Assembly: GCA_000469685.2 (NCBI GenBank)
Contig: LS997567.1
Span: 18,118,422-18,182,421, forward strand
Length of the DNA: 64,000 bases
Direction of reading: 5' to 3'
Origin: Haemonchus contortus
Taxonomy: Eukaryota > Nematoda > Chromadorea > Rhabditida > Trichostrongylidae
In this document: positions 31,369 through 43,329 of the stretch, piece by piece
How the letters are laid out: every line of letters starts with the position of its first letter
Numbering within the stretch: the first letter of the stretch is position 1
The notes under the pieces: generated by a model
The model's input: the letters and a program-made list of their open reading frames with translations, nothing else
What the model was told of the DNA's origin: nothing
Databases searched by the model: none
Program-made: the position numbers and the translations under genes

Positions 31369-31671
31369 TATCGCGGATGATTCGCGATTTCACTTTAAAG
31401 TATTTTAAATTGCATTGTTGTTTGTTAAATAAGTGTTTAGTTTGTATAATGAAGAAAATTGTGGAGCACATGGCAGAACGTGTTGAGGATATGAAGATAA
31501 GAAAGAAGTAGCGATAAGGCGCATAATCAGTGATCTATAGAATGATACTGTATATTATCTTTCTCATAGAGCCTTCCCAGAGTAGGGTAAGGTTCAGTTC
31601 TATCTCTGTGGACCACGAAGGGCGTCTGCCAATAAACGACTGCTCCGGACTCTATCTCTGTGGCAACTTTA
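31369..31671 (+). repeat. Second, tandem 3' LTR of the BEL/Pao element
   Basis: This copy is preceded by a second copy of the 16-base internal end TGCGCTGCGCCGGGAA (31,353-31,368). The duplicated unit is therefore 319 bp: the internal 3' end plus the LTR. The target duplication GGTCA follows it, so the extra copy is inside the insertion. Confidence 0.92.
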
Positions 31672-31704
31672 GGTCATACTTTGCATGCAACTTTAAATGT
31701 AGAA

Positions 31705-32111
31705 CTATCCTAAAATTCCATAGATAAGAGCGGTTGAACCTACCGGTGAAAAATGAATTGGAAAAAATCGAAATTGAATGCAGTCACCCCTCTAACTTGA
31801 TGGATGGATAAATTAAACTTCGAAGAAGAAGTTAAGAAGAAGCTCCGCCCCTCAACTCTAAACCCCGCCCACTTAATAAACAATTCATATAGAAAATAGC
31901 GATTTTAACGGATCGCTGTTTTCCTATATGAATTGTTTATTAAGTGGGCGGGGTTTAGAGTTGAGGGGCGGAGCTTCTTCTTAACTTCTTCTTCCAAGTT
32001 TAATTTATCCATCCATCAAGTTAGAGGGGTGACTGCATTCAATTTCGATTCTTTCCAATTCATTTTTCACCGGTAGGTTCAACCGCTCTTATCTATGGAA
32101 TTTTAGGGTAG
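31705..32111. repeat. Near-perfect 400-bp inverted repeat (fold-back element)
   Basis: Arms of about 200 bp (31,705-31,906 and 31,915-32,111) are reverse complements with only a handful of differences. The centre is a short spacer around TTTAACGG. The ends read CTATCCTAAAATTCC and, inward from the right, CTACCCTAAAATTCC. No coding capacity and no clear target duplication are visible. The element lies 28 bp beyond the BEL insertion. Its RNA would form a long duplex. Confidence 0.9.
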
Positions 32112-32344
32112 GTATAAGACAGGGTTCGATGTATTTTTTACGAATATAGAGGTCAAAACCGGTGAACAAGTTTCCCAAACTTGTAAGCGCTCAAAGTATG
32201 GACACGATGCCAGATCAAGTACACACTTGTCCATTGACCTCGAATTGAAGGATAGTGATTTCCCTCTTTGGATGAGGTGACTAATAGGTAGTCGGGTGGT
32301 GCCCTTTTGTCATTTAGAAAGATTATGTATCTCTTTGCAAACAA

Positions 32345-32481
32345 GTGAATTAGGTGGTTCAGCGGGAATAGAGACTTATTCTAGCGAACCACAAGATAAC
32401 CTAAACGTGGGTAGCACACAGAGTATTCACGAGGCCCTCATAAGGAGCGGGGTGACCGTGGATTCTGTCCTATGCCAGAAC
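32345..32481 (-). repeat. Degenerate LTR relic of the BEL family at 57.8-62.2 kb
   Basis: The segment shares GTGGTTCAGCGG near its start and GGTGACCG followed by TATGCCAGAACA at its end with the 253-bp LTRs at 57,813 and 61,917, in the same order. Between these the similarity is patchy. It looks like an old solo LTR, which would explain the short open frame here. Confidence 0.4.
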
Positions 32482-32596
32482 ATCGCGCAGAGAATAAGGG
32501 TTTCCTCAGAACAGTGGTAGCCGAGTGTTCTGTTCTTAGGAAATCTCAAGTTTGTTCCCTGCCGAAGCAAAACTAAGCTCAAAAGAATCCAAAAAA

Positions 32597-33270
32597 GGTG
32601 TCGGTCCCTGCGCCAGGCTCAGGTTGACAGGCCGGCTGGGGGAGGACCTCGTCACCAACAAAAATAATTGGAGTCACAGAAGAAATCATCTATAAACCGG
32701 ACCTAGAAACGCCGCCCAGAACCGATGCTCAGTTCTGTCGACAGTATTAGAGGACTAGCGAGGACTGAACGACGTCGGCCAAAGAGGTTAGGTGAAACTG
32801 GGACTCTGAACGTAGAGCCACCTAATGGGAAGTACTGAGAAGTAGCTGATCTGATGAAGCGTGGGAATATTCAGGCCCAGTGCCCATTGGCACACTAGAA
32901 AGAAGCAAAGGACACAGAAATCGAATGTGTCGAGTGTTTCTAAGCAGAGAAGTCAACAAATGAAATGGCGTGGCCATTGCAGTAGCGGAGTCCCTTACAG
33001 ACTCTGTATCCGCTGTCAACAGGATCAGCGGTTGGATCATGATGGTGAGGATAAAACGAAAGGTACTAGATATTTTCATCCGTGCACGCACCGTAAGTGG
33101 CTGCCTTGACCACGAAAAGGATGAATCCCATGTGGGCCTTGGCAAGGCCATCTCATCAGTTCCAAGAGGGGTCTATCTCACCATAACGGGTGATCTGAAT
33201 GGTCACCTTGGTAGTGAACGGAGAGACCTAGATGTTTCATCATGTTGCATTGTATCAGAGTGAATCACCA
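32597..33270 (+). pseudogene. LINE B, 5' endonuclease part, decayed
   Basis: This matches the LINE B endonuclease region at 41,544-40,991 (opposite strand there). Shared blocks are a serine-rich leader with SSVDSIRGL, GTLNV, EVADLM, and VAVAESLTDSVSAVNRIS (in the frame at 32,970-33,263). That frame goes on to ITGDLNGHLGSERRDLD, the endonuclease GDFN-type motif. Stops and frameshifts are frequent. The downstream boundary is near 33,270; RT is absent. Confidence 0.75.
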
Positions 33271-33344
33271 CAACAGAACACAATATAGGGGTGCTGCACA
33301 TTTGGTGCATCTTCAATCAGGAACGTATTGCCCATTTATTTCCA

Positions 33345-34890
33345 GTCCCTGCATCTCTCCCGAACGGGTATGGGTACATACGTGCGTCCGAAGATGCGCG
33401 CGGCGAATTGCGCGACGAAATTCGTGAGGATTTGAACGATCTAGAACCTATCATTGGGACCCAAATTTGAAGTAGAGTAGACTACAGGGTGGGCCAAAAT
33501 TATGATTACAGCGCGCACTGACGCTCACAAAGCATTTTCTCTGAGGTCATAGCAATTCGTTCGCTTTCTTCTATTTTACGAGGTAGATTACATTATTACC
33601 TTCCTGATGATACTAAAGTTTTGACAGATTTTGAAAATAATGTAAGCGTAATTACCTCGTGAATAAATCGTCACTTTGCATTTACAAGCACTTTTGGCAC
33701 GGTACATCTACAGACGACTCAGCGAAACAAGGCATGGGGTACATTCGATTATAAGAGGCTTTCGAAAGTAAGGAACAATCGCAGATAGTAGTGGCGATCC
33801 TAGGAGGCCGGCGATTATATTTAGTGGGAGTTTTAATGAAGCAGGACGAAGGTCTACGTAGAAGCGAAGTTCATTCTGAGCCCAAAATGACTGAATGAAT
33901 GGATATCTCATGAAGTTTTCTGCACGAAATTGTGAAGCATCATCTGCACGACAAGGCCTTTATACGATCAGAAAGTGATTTCCCCAGTGGGCAGACTAAA
34001 AAGAAGAGAAATGTTGGCTCACCAAAGCTGCCCCGCCGCACACAAAAAATTGTCGTACGGGATTCCTGTTCACCGGCGGAAAGATATAGGCAGTGAAAAA
34101 GGTGCCCAATAAGCAGGGCTACAAGATTTGTATGAAGCTGAAAGAGATGGAGGTGATGCAGCGCTAGGCTTGCTCCTTTTCTGCGATATCCTTTGCGAAC
34201 GTCACCGCCGAGGCAAAAGCATCGATTATTTTTGTAAAATAATGGGTGAAAGTTGATTCAGAGACCTGTTTGTCTCTTCGTGCGCAATAGGACACTCTGG
34301 CGATTTAAACCGTACTTACTGTCAAGAAGGTGCTCCTGACTGCAGATCAGAAATTGTCTAGAAATTCCGTAAAAGGGGCTCCCTGACTTCATAACCTTCG
34401 ATCAGTGACCACTCTGGAGCCTTGACCTAAATCCCATGGATGTCACAGTGTGGTCGGCCTTTGAGATGAGAGCATCCGTTAGCCCAAACAAGAAGTGAAA
34501 TAATCTCGAAATACCTTGCAAAAAGCTGGGATCAACTCGATGACCTTAACTGCGAGCCACCGCTAATGTTGTCCATCATCGTCTGTGGGGTTGTGTGAAA
34601 GCAGAAAACAACAGATCCCAGTCTCAATGTACCATTTTGGTAAGAGATTAGTGATAAACACTTTTATGAAATTGGTTTACTTTTTTAGCTTTCTATTCGT
34701 TTTCGGGGATGTGATGTCTGTGTTATCATAATTTTGACCCACCCGGTAAAAGGACCATATAACCCTACTAAACCACTCTACGCCGAGTTTGTGCCCCGGA
34801 CTTTGGCGTCAGTGTCTACAAGTCGTCACAATCTTCGCCGCGCAAGTTGCCGCGCGCATCGTCGGACGCACATAAGTTCCGTCCCCCCCC
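33345..34890. mobile_element. Inverted-repeat element split by a mariner
   Basis: The left arm (about 33,345-33,480) and right arm (about 34,752-34,890) are inverted copies. For example, 33,368-33,425 and 34,815-34,875 share CGCGCGCATC and CGGACGCAC in opposite order. The mariner at 33,485-34,746 lies near the symmetry centre. Removing it leaves an element of about 280 bp with long arms. Confidence 0.55.
33485..34746 (+). mobile_element. Mariner-type transposon, full length but dead
   Basis: The left end CAGGGTGGGCCAAAATTATG and the right end, read inward, CCGGGTGGGTCAAAATTATG are inverted repeats of about 28 bp with few mismatches. Each is flanked by TA (33,483-33,484 and 34,747-34,748). 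The 1,262-bp length is normal for the family. Remnants of transposase are readable on the plus strand: LDLNPMDVTVWSAF near 34,420 and ATANVVHHRLWGCVKAEN near 34,560. There are many stops and frameshifts, so no enzyme could be made. Confidence 0.85.
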
Positions 34891-35025
34891 CCCTTCCGAA
34901 CTGACAAACCAGTCAAGCTATTAGGTGACCGCCAATCCGCCGCTTCGCTCACAACTGCTGGCCCACCACTACCCTACCATGGCGCTTTGCTTTCAAAGAA
35001 GTATAAAAAGGGCTACAGAAGCCTT

Positions 35026-35479
35026 ACAGGCACAGTTCACGATAATTTTGAGGTATCATGTTCCAAATTAATAATGGAAATGATAGTTCACAATAGTATA
35101 AGTGGCCAAGAGAGCGCGAAATTCAGAGAATTATGAGCTCTTGAAAAGGAAGTAAAATTAGGGTTGAACGAGAATATCAAAAAACTGCATGTAAGGGGTA
35201 ATTGGCGAGCTGTTGAAATGGGCGCGTCATTGCACAGAACTGCCTGCAATATGGTGCCCTCGTGGAAGGTGTGGGTCCTAGTGTGAATGGTGCAACTTCC
35301 ACAGCTTTTTCAACGCCTAAGGACTCATCGGCCTTGGGCGTGTACGTTGGTTGAGCTGGTTCTAGAGCCCTGCATTGGCCGGCTTTCAACACTTCAGCGT
35401 CCTTTAGTCTATCCTTGGTAATCACAAGTCCATTCAAGGAAGAAATCTCAGAAACCATTTTGAACGGGAACTGTGCCTT
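35026..35479. mobile_element. MITE of the AAGGCAC family, copy with both ends
   Basis: The left end AGGCACAGTTCACGATAATT is mirrored on the right by an end reading inward TAAGGCACAGTTCCCG. The left end is nearly the same as that at 53,783 and similar to 47,209. The interior contains an open 93-residue minus-strand frame (35,458-35,177) with no family motif. Because it lies inside the MITE I do not call it a gene, though its composition is protein-like. Confidence 0.5.
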
Positions 35480-35929
35480 AAGCTCTCATATTGATACATA
35501 TCAAGCGTTGGCCCATGAACCACATTATCCTGCTGGGAATGCATCAGCAACGGGAAGTTCTCGAGATTACCCTTTGAATTTTTCTAAAGGTATCTAAAGG
35601 GAATACTCGGAAATGAAAAATTGGAGCCCCGACGAGTTCCAAACCATAGAAACTTTTTTGCCACCAAACGCTCAATGAAGCAGATGCTCTCTCACCAGCG
35701 TTCAAAACTCGCGTCGGGAGGTAAAATGCGAACATAGACGAGTTCTGAGCAGAAATATCTCCAAACAAAAACCATGACAGAGCGACAGCTGCCTGCTTAA
35801 GACACGGCGATGATGTTGGAAAAGGTTTTGGGTGAACCCCCCCCCCCCCGAGACACGCATGGGTGCACCTCTAATAAGTTTCCTCAGCTGAATATCCCCT
35901 CCTTATATTCTTTCTGATGAAATTTCTAA

Positions 35930-36600
35930 CTTTTAGGAGTACTGGGAAAGTTGTTAAAGCTGTTAAAGGCATACAAATGATCCCGCAAGATTATCAAAAG
36001 ATGATTGACACCCCATTGAAGAAACACGATACAGTAACTAATGCACGCGCTAGTGCCATAAAGAAACTGTTCTCCTTACCCGTGGCAAAGATCAACGCCA
36101 AATTGTGTGAAGTGGTATTCGATAGTCCAAAAGCACTGGTCAACGAGATGACTTCTTCAGGCCCCGCAGTAGCGAACATTTGCGATCCTGTGTGGATTGA
36201 AACCATACTACAAAAACTTTCTCGTCAAGTTGTAGAGGAATTCTTGCGCGAAAGTTGAACCGGTAAAACCCATGCTATTGGGGAAGCATTAATCAGTAAT
36301 CATAAAGAGACACGCGTTTATTGCGGAGCACCTCACCTACCTAGACCTAGAGCACAAAATTTTTAATCTTGTTCAAACACTCGCGGAAAAAGCGAATCGC
36401 AGAGGATTTTGCAACTTTTGGGGAGAATTGACTGAGGATGGTATAAGCATGCTCACGCAAAAATGCATGGAGAAAAGTTTGTTGGAAGTGTTTTTTAGAC
36501 AAATATAACAGTAATAAATGTAAACGCCCCAACTGTAAATGCAGTGTTAGCACAGCAGCTAATGGCAATAAGCTCCACTATATTGCGTGATGCACAATGT
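35930..36600 (+). pseudogene. BEL/Pao gag fragment, decayed
   Basis: The frame at 35,917-36,258 reads GKVVKAVKGIQMIPQDY and then SPKALVNEM and DPVWIETILQKL. This matches the DUF1759-type region of the Gag at 61,565-59,742 in order. About 250 bases on, in another frame, CWKCFLDKYNSNKCKRPNCK (36,480-36,540) is a damaged zinc-knuckle array. No protease or RT follows. The remaining sequence to 37,314 has no recognisable content. Confidence 0.75.
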
Positions 36601-37314
36601 GTACCAAAGATAATGCGGCGTGTTAAGTTCAGGAATCATTTTCATAGATTACAAGGACCATATCATAAGACTTATATCATATCCAAGGGCCACGTCGTGA
36701 AGAAACAGTGGAAAGTTCGTGTCTGTCAAAGATCGAGTCCTGGGCGACTGTGACTTATGCACACAATATTATCGCCATGAAATGCACTCAGAAACAGCAG
36801 AAACAACGGCGGCAAAGGTAAAACTGGTTTTTAAGAAGGCGGTGATAGATACCTATCGTCATACTGGTTGTGGCGGCAAGAACGTCATAACAAAACTAAC
36901 GGGGTAATTTATTACTGGCAGCGTTCATTTCGCGCCTTCGTCGAAACTGGGTCACACCTTCCATTTTGAGCGCGGCGCCACTGCATTTTCGAGATGACAT
37001 TACAGTAACACTAAATGTCAGTGGAGCAATGATTTGCAGTGAACCGTGTGATCTTCTCCTTAGGCTGACTCTTCTAATATACCCCACTGAGAAAAGCAAC
37101 GTCTGTCAGAAATCGACCGCCGCGTGTGATGGCTGCGGCGCGACCTAGTCTCAACGGAAGTGCGGAAAGAAGTGCACTACTTTTACACTCGGGACACATG
37201 AGAGCAAGGGGCATTTTCTTCCTAACTGCGCAGCGACACATACCCCAACTTAACAGGTTAACGACTCACATTTACCAAAGCTATCCCCTTTGTGGATGGC
37301 CTTCCTCAGGCACC
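36601..37314. other. No recognisable gene or element
   Basis: Short frames on the plus strand (36,544-36,753 and 36,719-36,907) have scattered cysteines and might be more of the BEL relic, but I cannot match them. Confidence 0.3.
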
Positions 37315-37337
37315 CTTACTATATATAATCCACAAGT

Positions 37338-38970
<1,633 letters not shown>

Positions 38971-39560
38971 TGTAGGATCGCACTTTTCGTATTACCAGTG
39001 GAACCTTAGAATTCTAATAGGTGATGCAGGATATGACGGGATCGTAGGTACTCGGTGACAGGAACTGATGATAACTGATAAGAGAAGATAAGGGACCTAA
39101 GAGAGGCCACCCAACGATCAAAATCCTAACGTCTTCGGTATTTATGAAACTTTGACCGTTCAGTATGTTTCATTCGATAAGACGAGATGGTAGAGTAGGG
39201 TGGCAAAAGTGAGTGGTAAGTGCAGTAATAGGGACCCATTAGGGCAACACGATAAGCAGATTAGAATTTTGTTCGTTTCTTACTATTAGATTACGACCGC
39301 TACCCAACAAGGTTTGTGAATTGATGAAGGATCCTCATTGTTTGCGACAAAACTTAATCGACCGCCTGTAATCTAGAATTCTCAACAAATGATATCTCAG
39401 TAAAGAAAAGGGTCCATTGATAAAAAAAATATTTGACAACGGTGCTACCATCACTCAGAACATCTCCACAGCATCATCTTTGCTCGTCTAACAGTTGGAT
39501 TTTCGATGGGTATTTATTGCAAAGATAGAGAGAAAAGTTCGAGAGTTCCAATCGAAGGCG

Positions 39561-40457
39561 TAAGCACCGACTTTAACTGAATACCATTTGCACTGCCCTG
39601 TTAATCCTGTGTCATATTTCGTGTACCAGACCCCGCCCCTTGTGGGCGGAGTCTGGTTTTACTACCCACCATAAGTTTCCCCATCACGATGTCTGTACTC
39701 CTACCAAGTATGAACTTTCTAAGTCCATGGGGACATGAGTTATGTATTTTCGCCCAAACCCCGCCCCTTGTGGGCGGAGTTATAAGTTCTGCCACCATGG
39801 CGCCTGTATTCATACCAAGTTTGAACTTTCTAGGTCCATGGAGACATGAGTTATGAATTTTTGCCCAAACCCCGCTCCTTGTGAGCGGAGTCTAGTTCTG
39901 CCGCCCAATATAAGTTTTGCCTCTATGACGCCTGTACTCCTACCATATTTGAACTCTCTAGGTCCACGGGAACTGGAATTATGGATTTTCGTATATAAAT
40001 GAAAGAAGGGATGTGAGCTTCGAGGCACGCTCCGCCCATTGTGGGCGGGCCTCGCTGACGTCATTTATGCTGGAGATACCTTCGACAATACCTCTCCTAT
40101 ATAAACTTTTTCCTGCTCTGTTGGCTTTCTCCGAACCGAGTTATAAGTGTTTTCATAAAGCATTGCATTTCTGGAGAACGCCCCGCCCATCGGGGGTGGG
40201 TCTCCCCAGTTCGATCTAACTTACCAATGCACACCCCTATCCACCTTTGAACTCCAGTTTTGAAGCCGTCTTGTTACTGAATTTGAAATCATGCTCCTCA
40301 GTAGGGCTCATTTCGAGGCACGCCACGCCCACTGTGGGCGGGGCTCCGCCAAGCTGACGTGTGTTTTATACTTCTCGAGACCTGACCCACCCATCCCACA
40401 CTTGACCCGGTCTCTCCAGGCAGATCTAAAGGAGCTAAGGAATTTCGTGACAGACAT

Positions 40458-40547
<90 letters not shown>

Positions 40548-40574
40548 TAAGCGCTTTATAGTAAGTAGGATAAT
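39561..40574 (+). mobile_element. Composite dispersed repeat, copy 3
   Basis: The copy contains minisatellite-type units from 39,625, with the anchor GGCGGAGT at 39,645 and 39,773 and a variant at 39,884. Variable GC-rich blocks (ACGCYMCGCCCA) lie around 40,030, 40,180 and 40,320, then a CAGA array, and the terminus CTAAGCGCTTTATAGTAAG near 40,547-40,574. The orientation is as in copy 1. The body side is shortened or diverged. Confidence 0.55.
40455..40548. repeat. CAGA microsatellite
   Basis: A (CAGA)n run of about 94 bp with one interruption lies just before the conserved terminus of composite repeat copy 3. Confidence 0.95.
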
Positions 40575-40983
40575 GTAAATAATACCGTTGCACGTCGGTG
40601 GACCACGCGATCGTTAGTGGATTAAACTAGTGTTGCCCTCCTTCCTCAGTTGATGAAATCGATCGTGCAGCTTACCGCGACAATCATCTCATCGTTCTGA
40701 AGTGTCACAAGCTGGCTTGCACAAAGCCGGCAGCAATGAAAAACGTGTGCCGACAGACCATGGAGCTATAGCTGTGGCTGTCCCATCTTTCCTGCTTAAG
40801 CATCGTCTTCCAAATGAACTGTCTTTTCATACATTCATGCCCGACCAATTCGACGACGGAATACGTCCTATATAGTACGCGCAGACTGCCAAGTTGGACG
40901 CAATCTGTGTTACACTTCAAGTTCCAACCACTTGCCTCGAATCACGGTATTAACTGATATTTACTGAACATGATTCCATAGTG

Positions 40984-41544
40984 CTACAACAAGGCAGGGA
41001 TAGTCGAGCGAGGTGCGTACACTGATATTATTGTCCAGTTCCCTTCCTTCGTGTCTATCCTCACCGATATGATTCGACTGCTGACCCTGTTGACGGCGGA
41101 GACAGAGTCTTTCAGGGAGTCTGCCACTGCTACAGCCACACCATTTCGTTTGGTGTCTTCTCTGTTGTAGAAGAGTTTGACACCCTCTCCAAGTTCTCTA
41201 GCCTTTGCTCCCTTCCAGCGGGTCTCCTGAAGGCACAGGACTTGGATGTTCCTGCGCTCCATAAGATCAGCGACTTCCCGGGACTTCCCAGTAAGCGATC
41301 TCACATTTAGAGTCCCTATTCGAACTAACTTCTTTGGCCGAGGTCGTTCACTCCTCGGTAGCCCTCGCATACTGTCCACAGAACTCATGCCAGGGCCCTG
41401 TGCGCCACTTCCGGGTGACGTCCTAGCTTTATCACGGATACTTTTTGAGACTTCAGGCATATTTGTTGTGACTGGTTTCTCCATCAGCCAGCCTGTCAAC
41501 CTGACGCTGATACCGATACCATTTCTGCAAATTTTGCAAGGCAT
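40984..41544 (-). pseudogene. LINE B endonuclease N-terminal part (inverted)
   Basis: A 186-residue frame has a non-conserved leader of about 80 residues. It then reads LVRIGTLNVRSLTGKSREVA, QETRWKGAKARELG, NGVAVAVADSLKDSV and TIISVYAP, the start of an AP-type endonuclease. It ends at the insertion boundary, so the catalytic half is missing. The last few residues come from the target site. The frame itself has no stops. Confidence 0.8.
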
Positions 41545-41637
41545 GGAGTCGCCTGCTCACACGATGAAACTGTACGAGCGGCTGGTCGACCAAGGTTGAG
41601 AGAATTGGTCCCAACCTCGGAGTAGCAGTTCGGCTTC

Positions 41638-42429
41638 ATGCCCGAAAGGTCTACAACGGACGCCATCTTCATAGCTAGACAAGTTATGGAGAAGTATCGA
41701 GAAAAGCGTAGACCCTGCTACATAGCCTTTCTCGATCTGGAGAAGGCTTTCGACCGTCTCCCGCGACAAGTTCTCTGGAGAGCGCTCCAAAAACGAAAGG
41801 TTCCAGAACACCTGATCTCTCTGGTGAAGGTCATGTACGATGGCTCCACCACAACAATACGCACCCCACACGGCCAAACCGGAGCAATAGATGTCACGGT
41901 TGGAGTACACCAGGGATCAGCTCTAAGCCTGTTCCTCTTCCTGCTCACGATGGACGTCATCACAGAAGAACTCATGGATGGACCACTGAAGACCATCCTC
42001 TACGCTGATGACATCGCTCTGATAGCGGAGAGCAAGGATGAACTCCAGGATAAACTCCAGAATTGGCAGAGGGTATTGGCGGAGAGTGGACTCCGGCTGA
42101 ACGTGAAGAAGACCAAGTTTCTCAGCTCCGAGGAGGGCACGGAGTCAATCGTCGACGGTCGCGGGGAAGCCAGAGTCCACCGGTATCCTCTGCGACCGTC
42201 GGTGCTCCAGGACCCTGAAAGAAAGGTGTATCGGACAGTGGTAAGGCCCACGATGCTCTACGGCAGCGAGTGTTGGCCCGTGAGTAAATCCCACGAAGGA
42301 CAGCAGCGCCTGCGATGGTTCGGGCATGTACTAAGAAGACCACAGAGCCATCCGATAAGGGAAGCAATGGAACTCGAGGCTCAAGGTAAGCGACCACGAG
42401 GAGCCCAAAGAAGAGATAGTGGGACGTGA
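41638..42429 (+). pseudogene. LINE B reverse transcriptase, internally deleted
   Basis: A 263-residue frame contains FLDLEKAFDRLP, GVHQGSALS and ILYADDIALIAES, so the RT active-site residues are intact. Upstream, in a shifted frame (41,559-41,600), is MKLYERLVDQ, the block that normally comes before it. After SEEGTE the protein jumps to YRTVVRPTMLYGSECWPV, and then to QQRLRWFGHVLRRP. This means two in-frame losses of several tens of residues each. The end (VIKKDLAEAK, then DRMKWRRLTRTADPA) lies in another frame up to about 42,535. It cannot encode a working enzyme. Confidence 0.85.
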
Positions 42430-42585
42430 TCAAGAAGGACCTCGCCGAAGCCAAGGTGATGGCAGAAGATGCCGTAGATAGAATGAAATGGAGACGGCTG
42501 ACAAGAACAGCGGACCCTGCGACGGCGCGGGATTAACGCTAGGGAGAAGAAGAAGAAGAAGAAGAAGATTCCATAGTGCTACAAC

Positions 42586-43329
42586 GCCCCCTCATGTACC
42601 CTCTTTCCGTCGCATCCTTACATACTGCGTCGCTATATGCCCTCGTCTTTTCCCTACTCCATCGCCCAACGCTCTTCAAGACACTTCTATTATTCGTATC
42701 ACTCTTCGACTAGTTATCTGTTTTCTTCTGCACTTAATTCGACTGCCGCACTGATGAGTCCGCCCTCTGAGTTCTCGCTGAGCCAGCGCATCATCATTCT
42801 GCCGACCACTATCACGTTGTTTGCGTAACCTTGTTCGCCAACCGATATTTCTATTCATAACGTGGTTCGGAGCAAGTGTGCGAAAATGCAGGAGACCAAA
42901 CCGACGTCGACCGAAGAATCCAGTACATCGGTCGAAGCAAGTGATACCTACAATTAGGCTTTTTTGTCACCATCACACATTTATCATTGGCTCGCGCCCG
43001 GTGTCAACTCTATGGTCGCACGGTAAACGCGACTCAAGAACCGCGCCGTCAGGCAAGACATTGCCTCGCTGTCTTCGCTTGTAGCCTGTGTAAGCCTGTT
43101 GTTTGCTGTTCCATAAAGTTGTGCTGAATTTGAGTGAAGCAATACAACAGAATATAACACAACAGTGCTGCCCAGGGGGAGATTCGAGGTGGACTCGGAG
43201 GTGACAAGGTAGCATGGTTTTGGAACAGTGGATTTCAGAAAGTTGTAGAACAGGAAAAAGGATGCATACCCTGGCAAAAGACGACATCATCAGAGGACCT
43301 TTTTGAGTAACTAACTACAGAATTTGCAA
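42586..43329. other. No recognisable gene or element
   Basis: Overlapping frames of 60-105 codons on both strands have no motif. The sequence separates two LINE B copies. Confidence 0.3.

Larger units (their letters stand above)
23113..31676 (+). mobile_element. BEL/Pao LTR retrotransposon, nearly intact, with an additional 3' LTR
   Basis: A 303-bp LTR at 23,118-23,420 is repeated at 31,050-31,352 and again at 31,369-31,671. The duplication GGTCA flanks the whole (23,113-23,117 and 31,672-31,676). A primer binding site follows the first LTR. The internal region has a short gag-start frame and one frame of 2,415 codons carrying all polyprotein domains and a C-terminal addition. The 5' LTR differs from the 3' LTRs at one visible position, so the insertion is recent. 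It lies between minus-strand exons of a host gene, in the opposite direction. It may be active except for a frameshift near the start of gag. Confidence 0.92.
40972..42585 (+). mobile_element. LINE B insertion with 5' inversion and 19-bp target duplication
   Basis: GATTCCATAGTGCTACAAC flanks the insertion at 40,972-40,990 and 42,567-42,585. The left part (40,991-41,544) is the 5' endonuclease region on the minus strand. The right part (about 41,550-42,566) is RT and the C-terminus on the plus strand, ending in a GAA tail. One target duplication around both parts shows a single insertion event. The inverted 5' end next to a sense 3' end is the pattern of twin priming. About 1 kb of the element between the endonuclease and the RT is missing. 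Confidence 0.85.

Noticed and set aside
35177..35458. 93-codon minus frame with protein-like composition
   Set aside because: It lies between the two inverted ends of an AAGGCAC-family MITE, with no family motif and no convincing splice sites. It is kept only as a note.
42122..42454. 110-codon and other minus frames opposite the LINE B RT
   Set aside because: They are antisense shadows of the RT frame.
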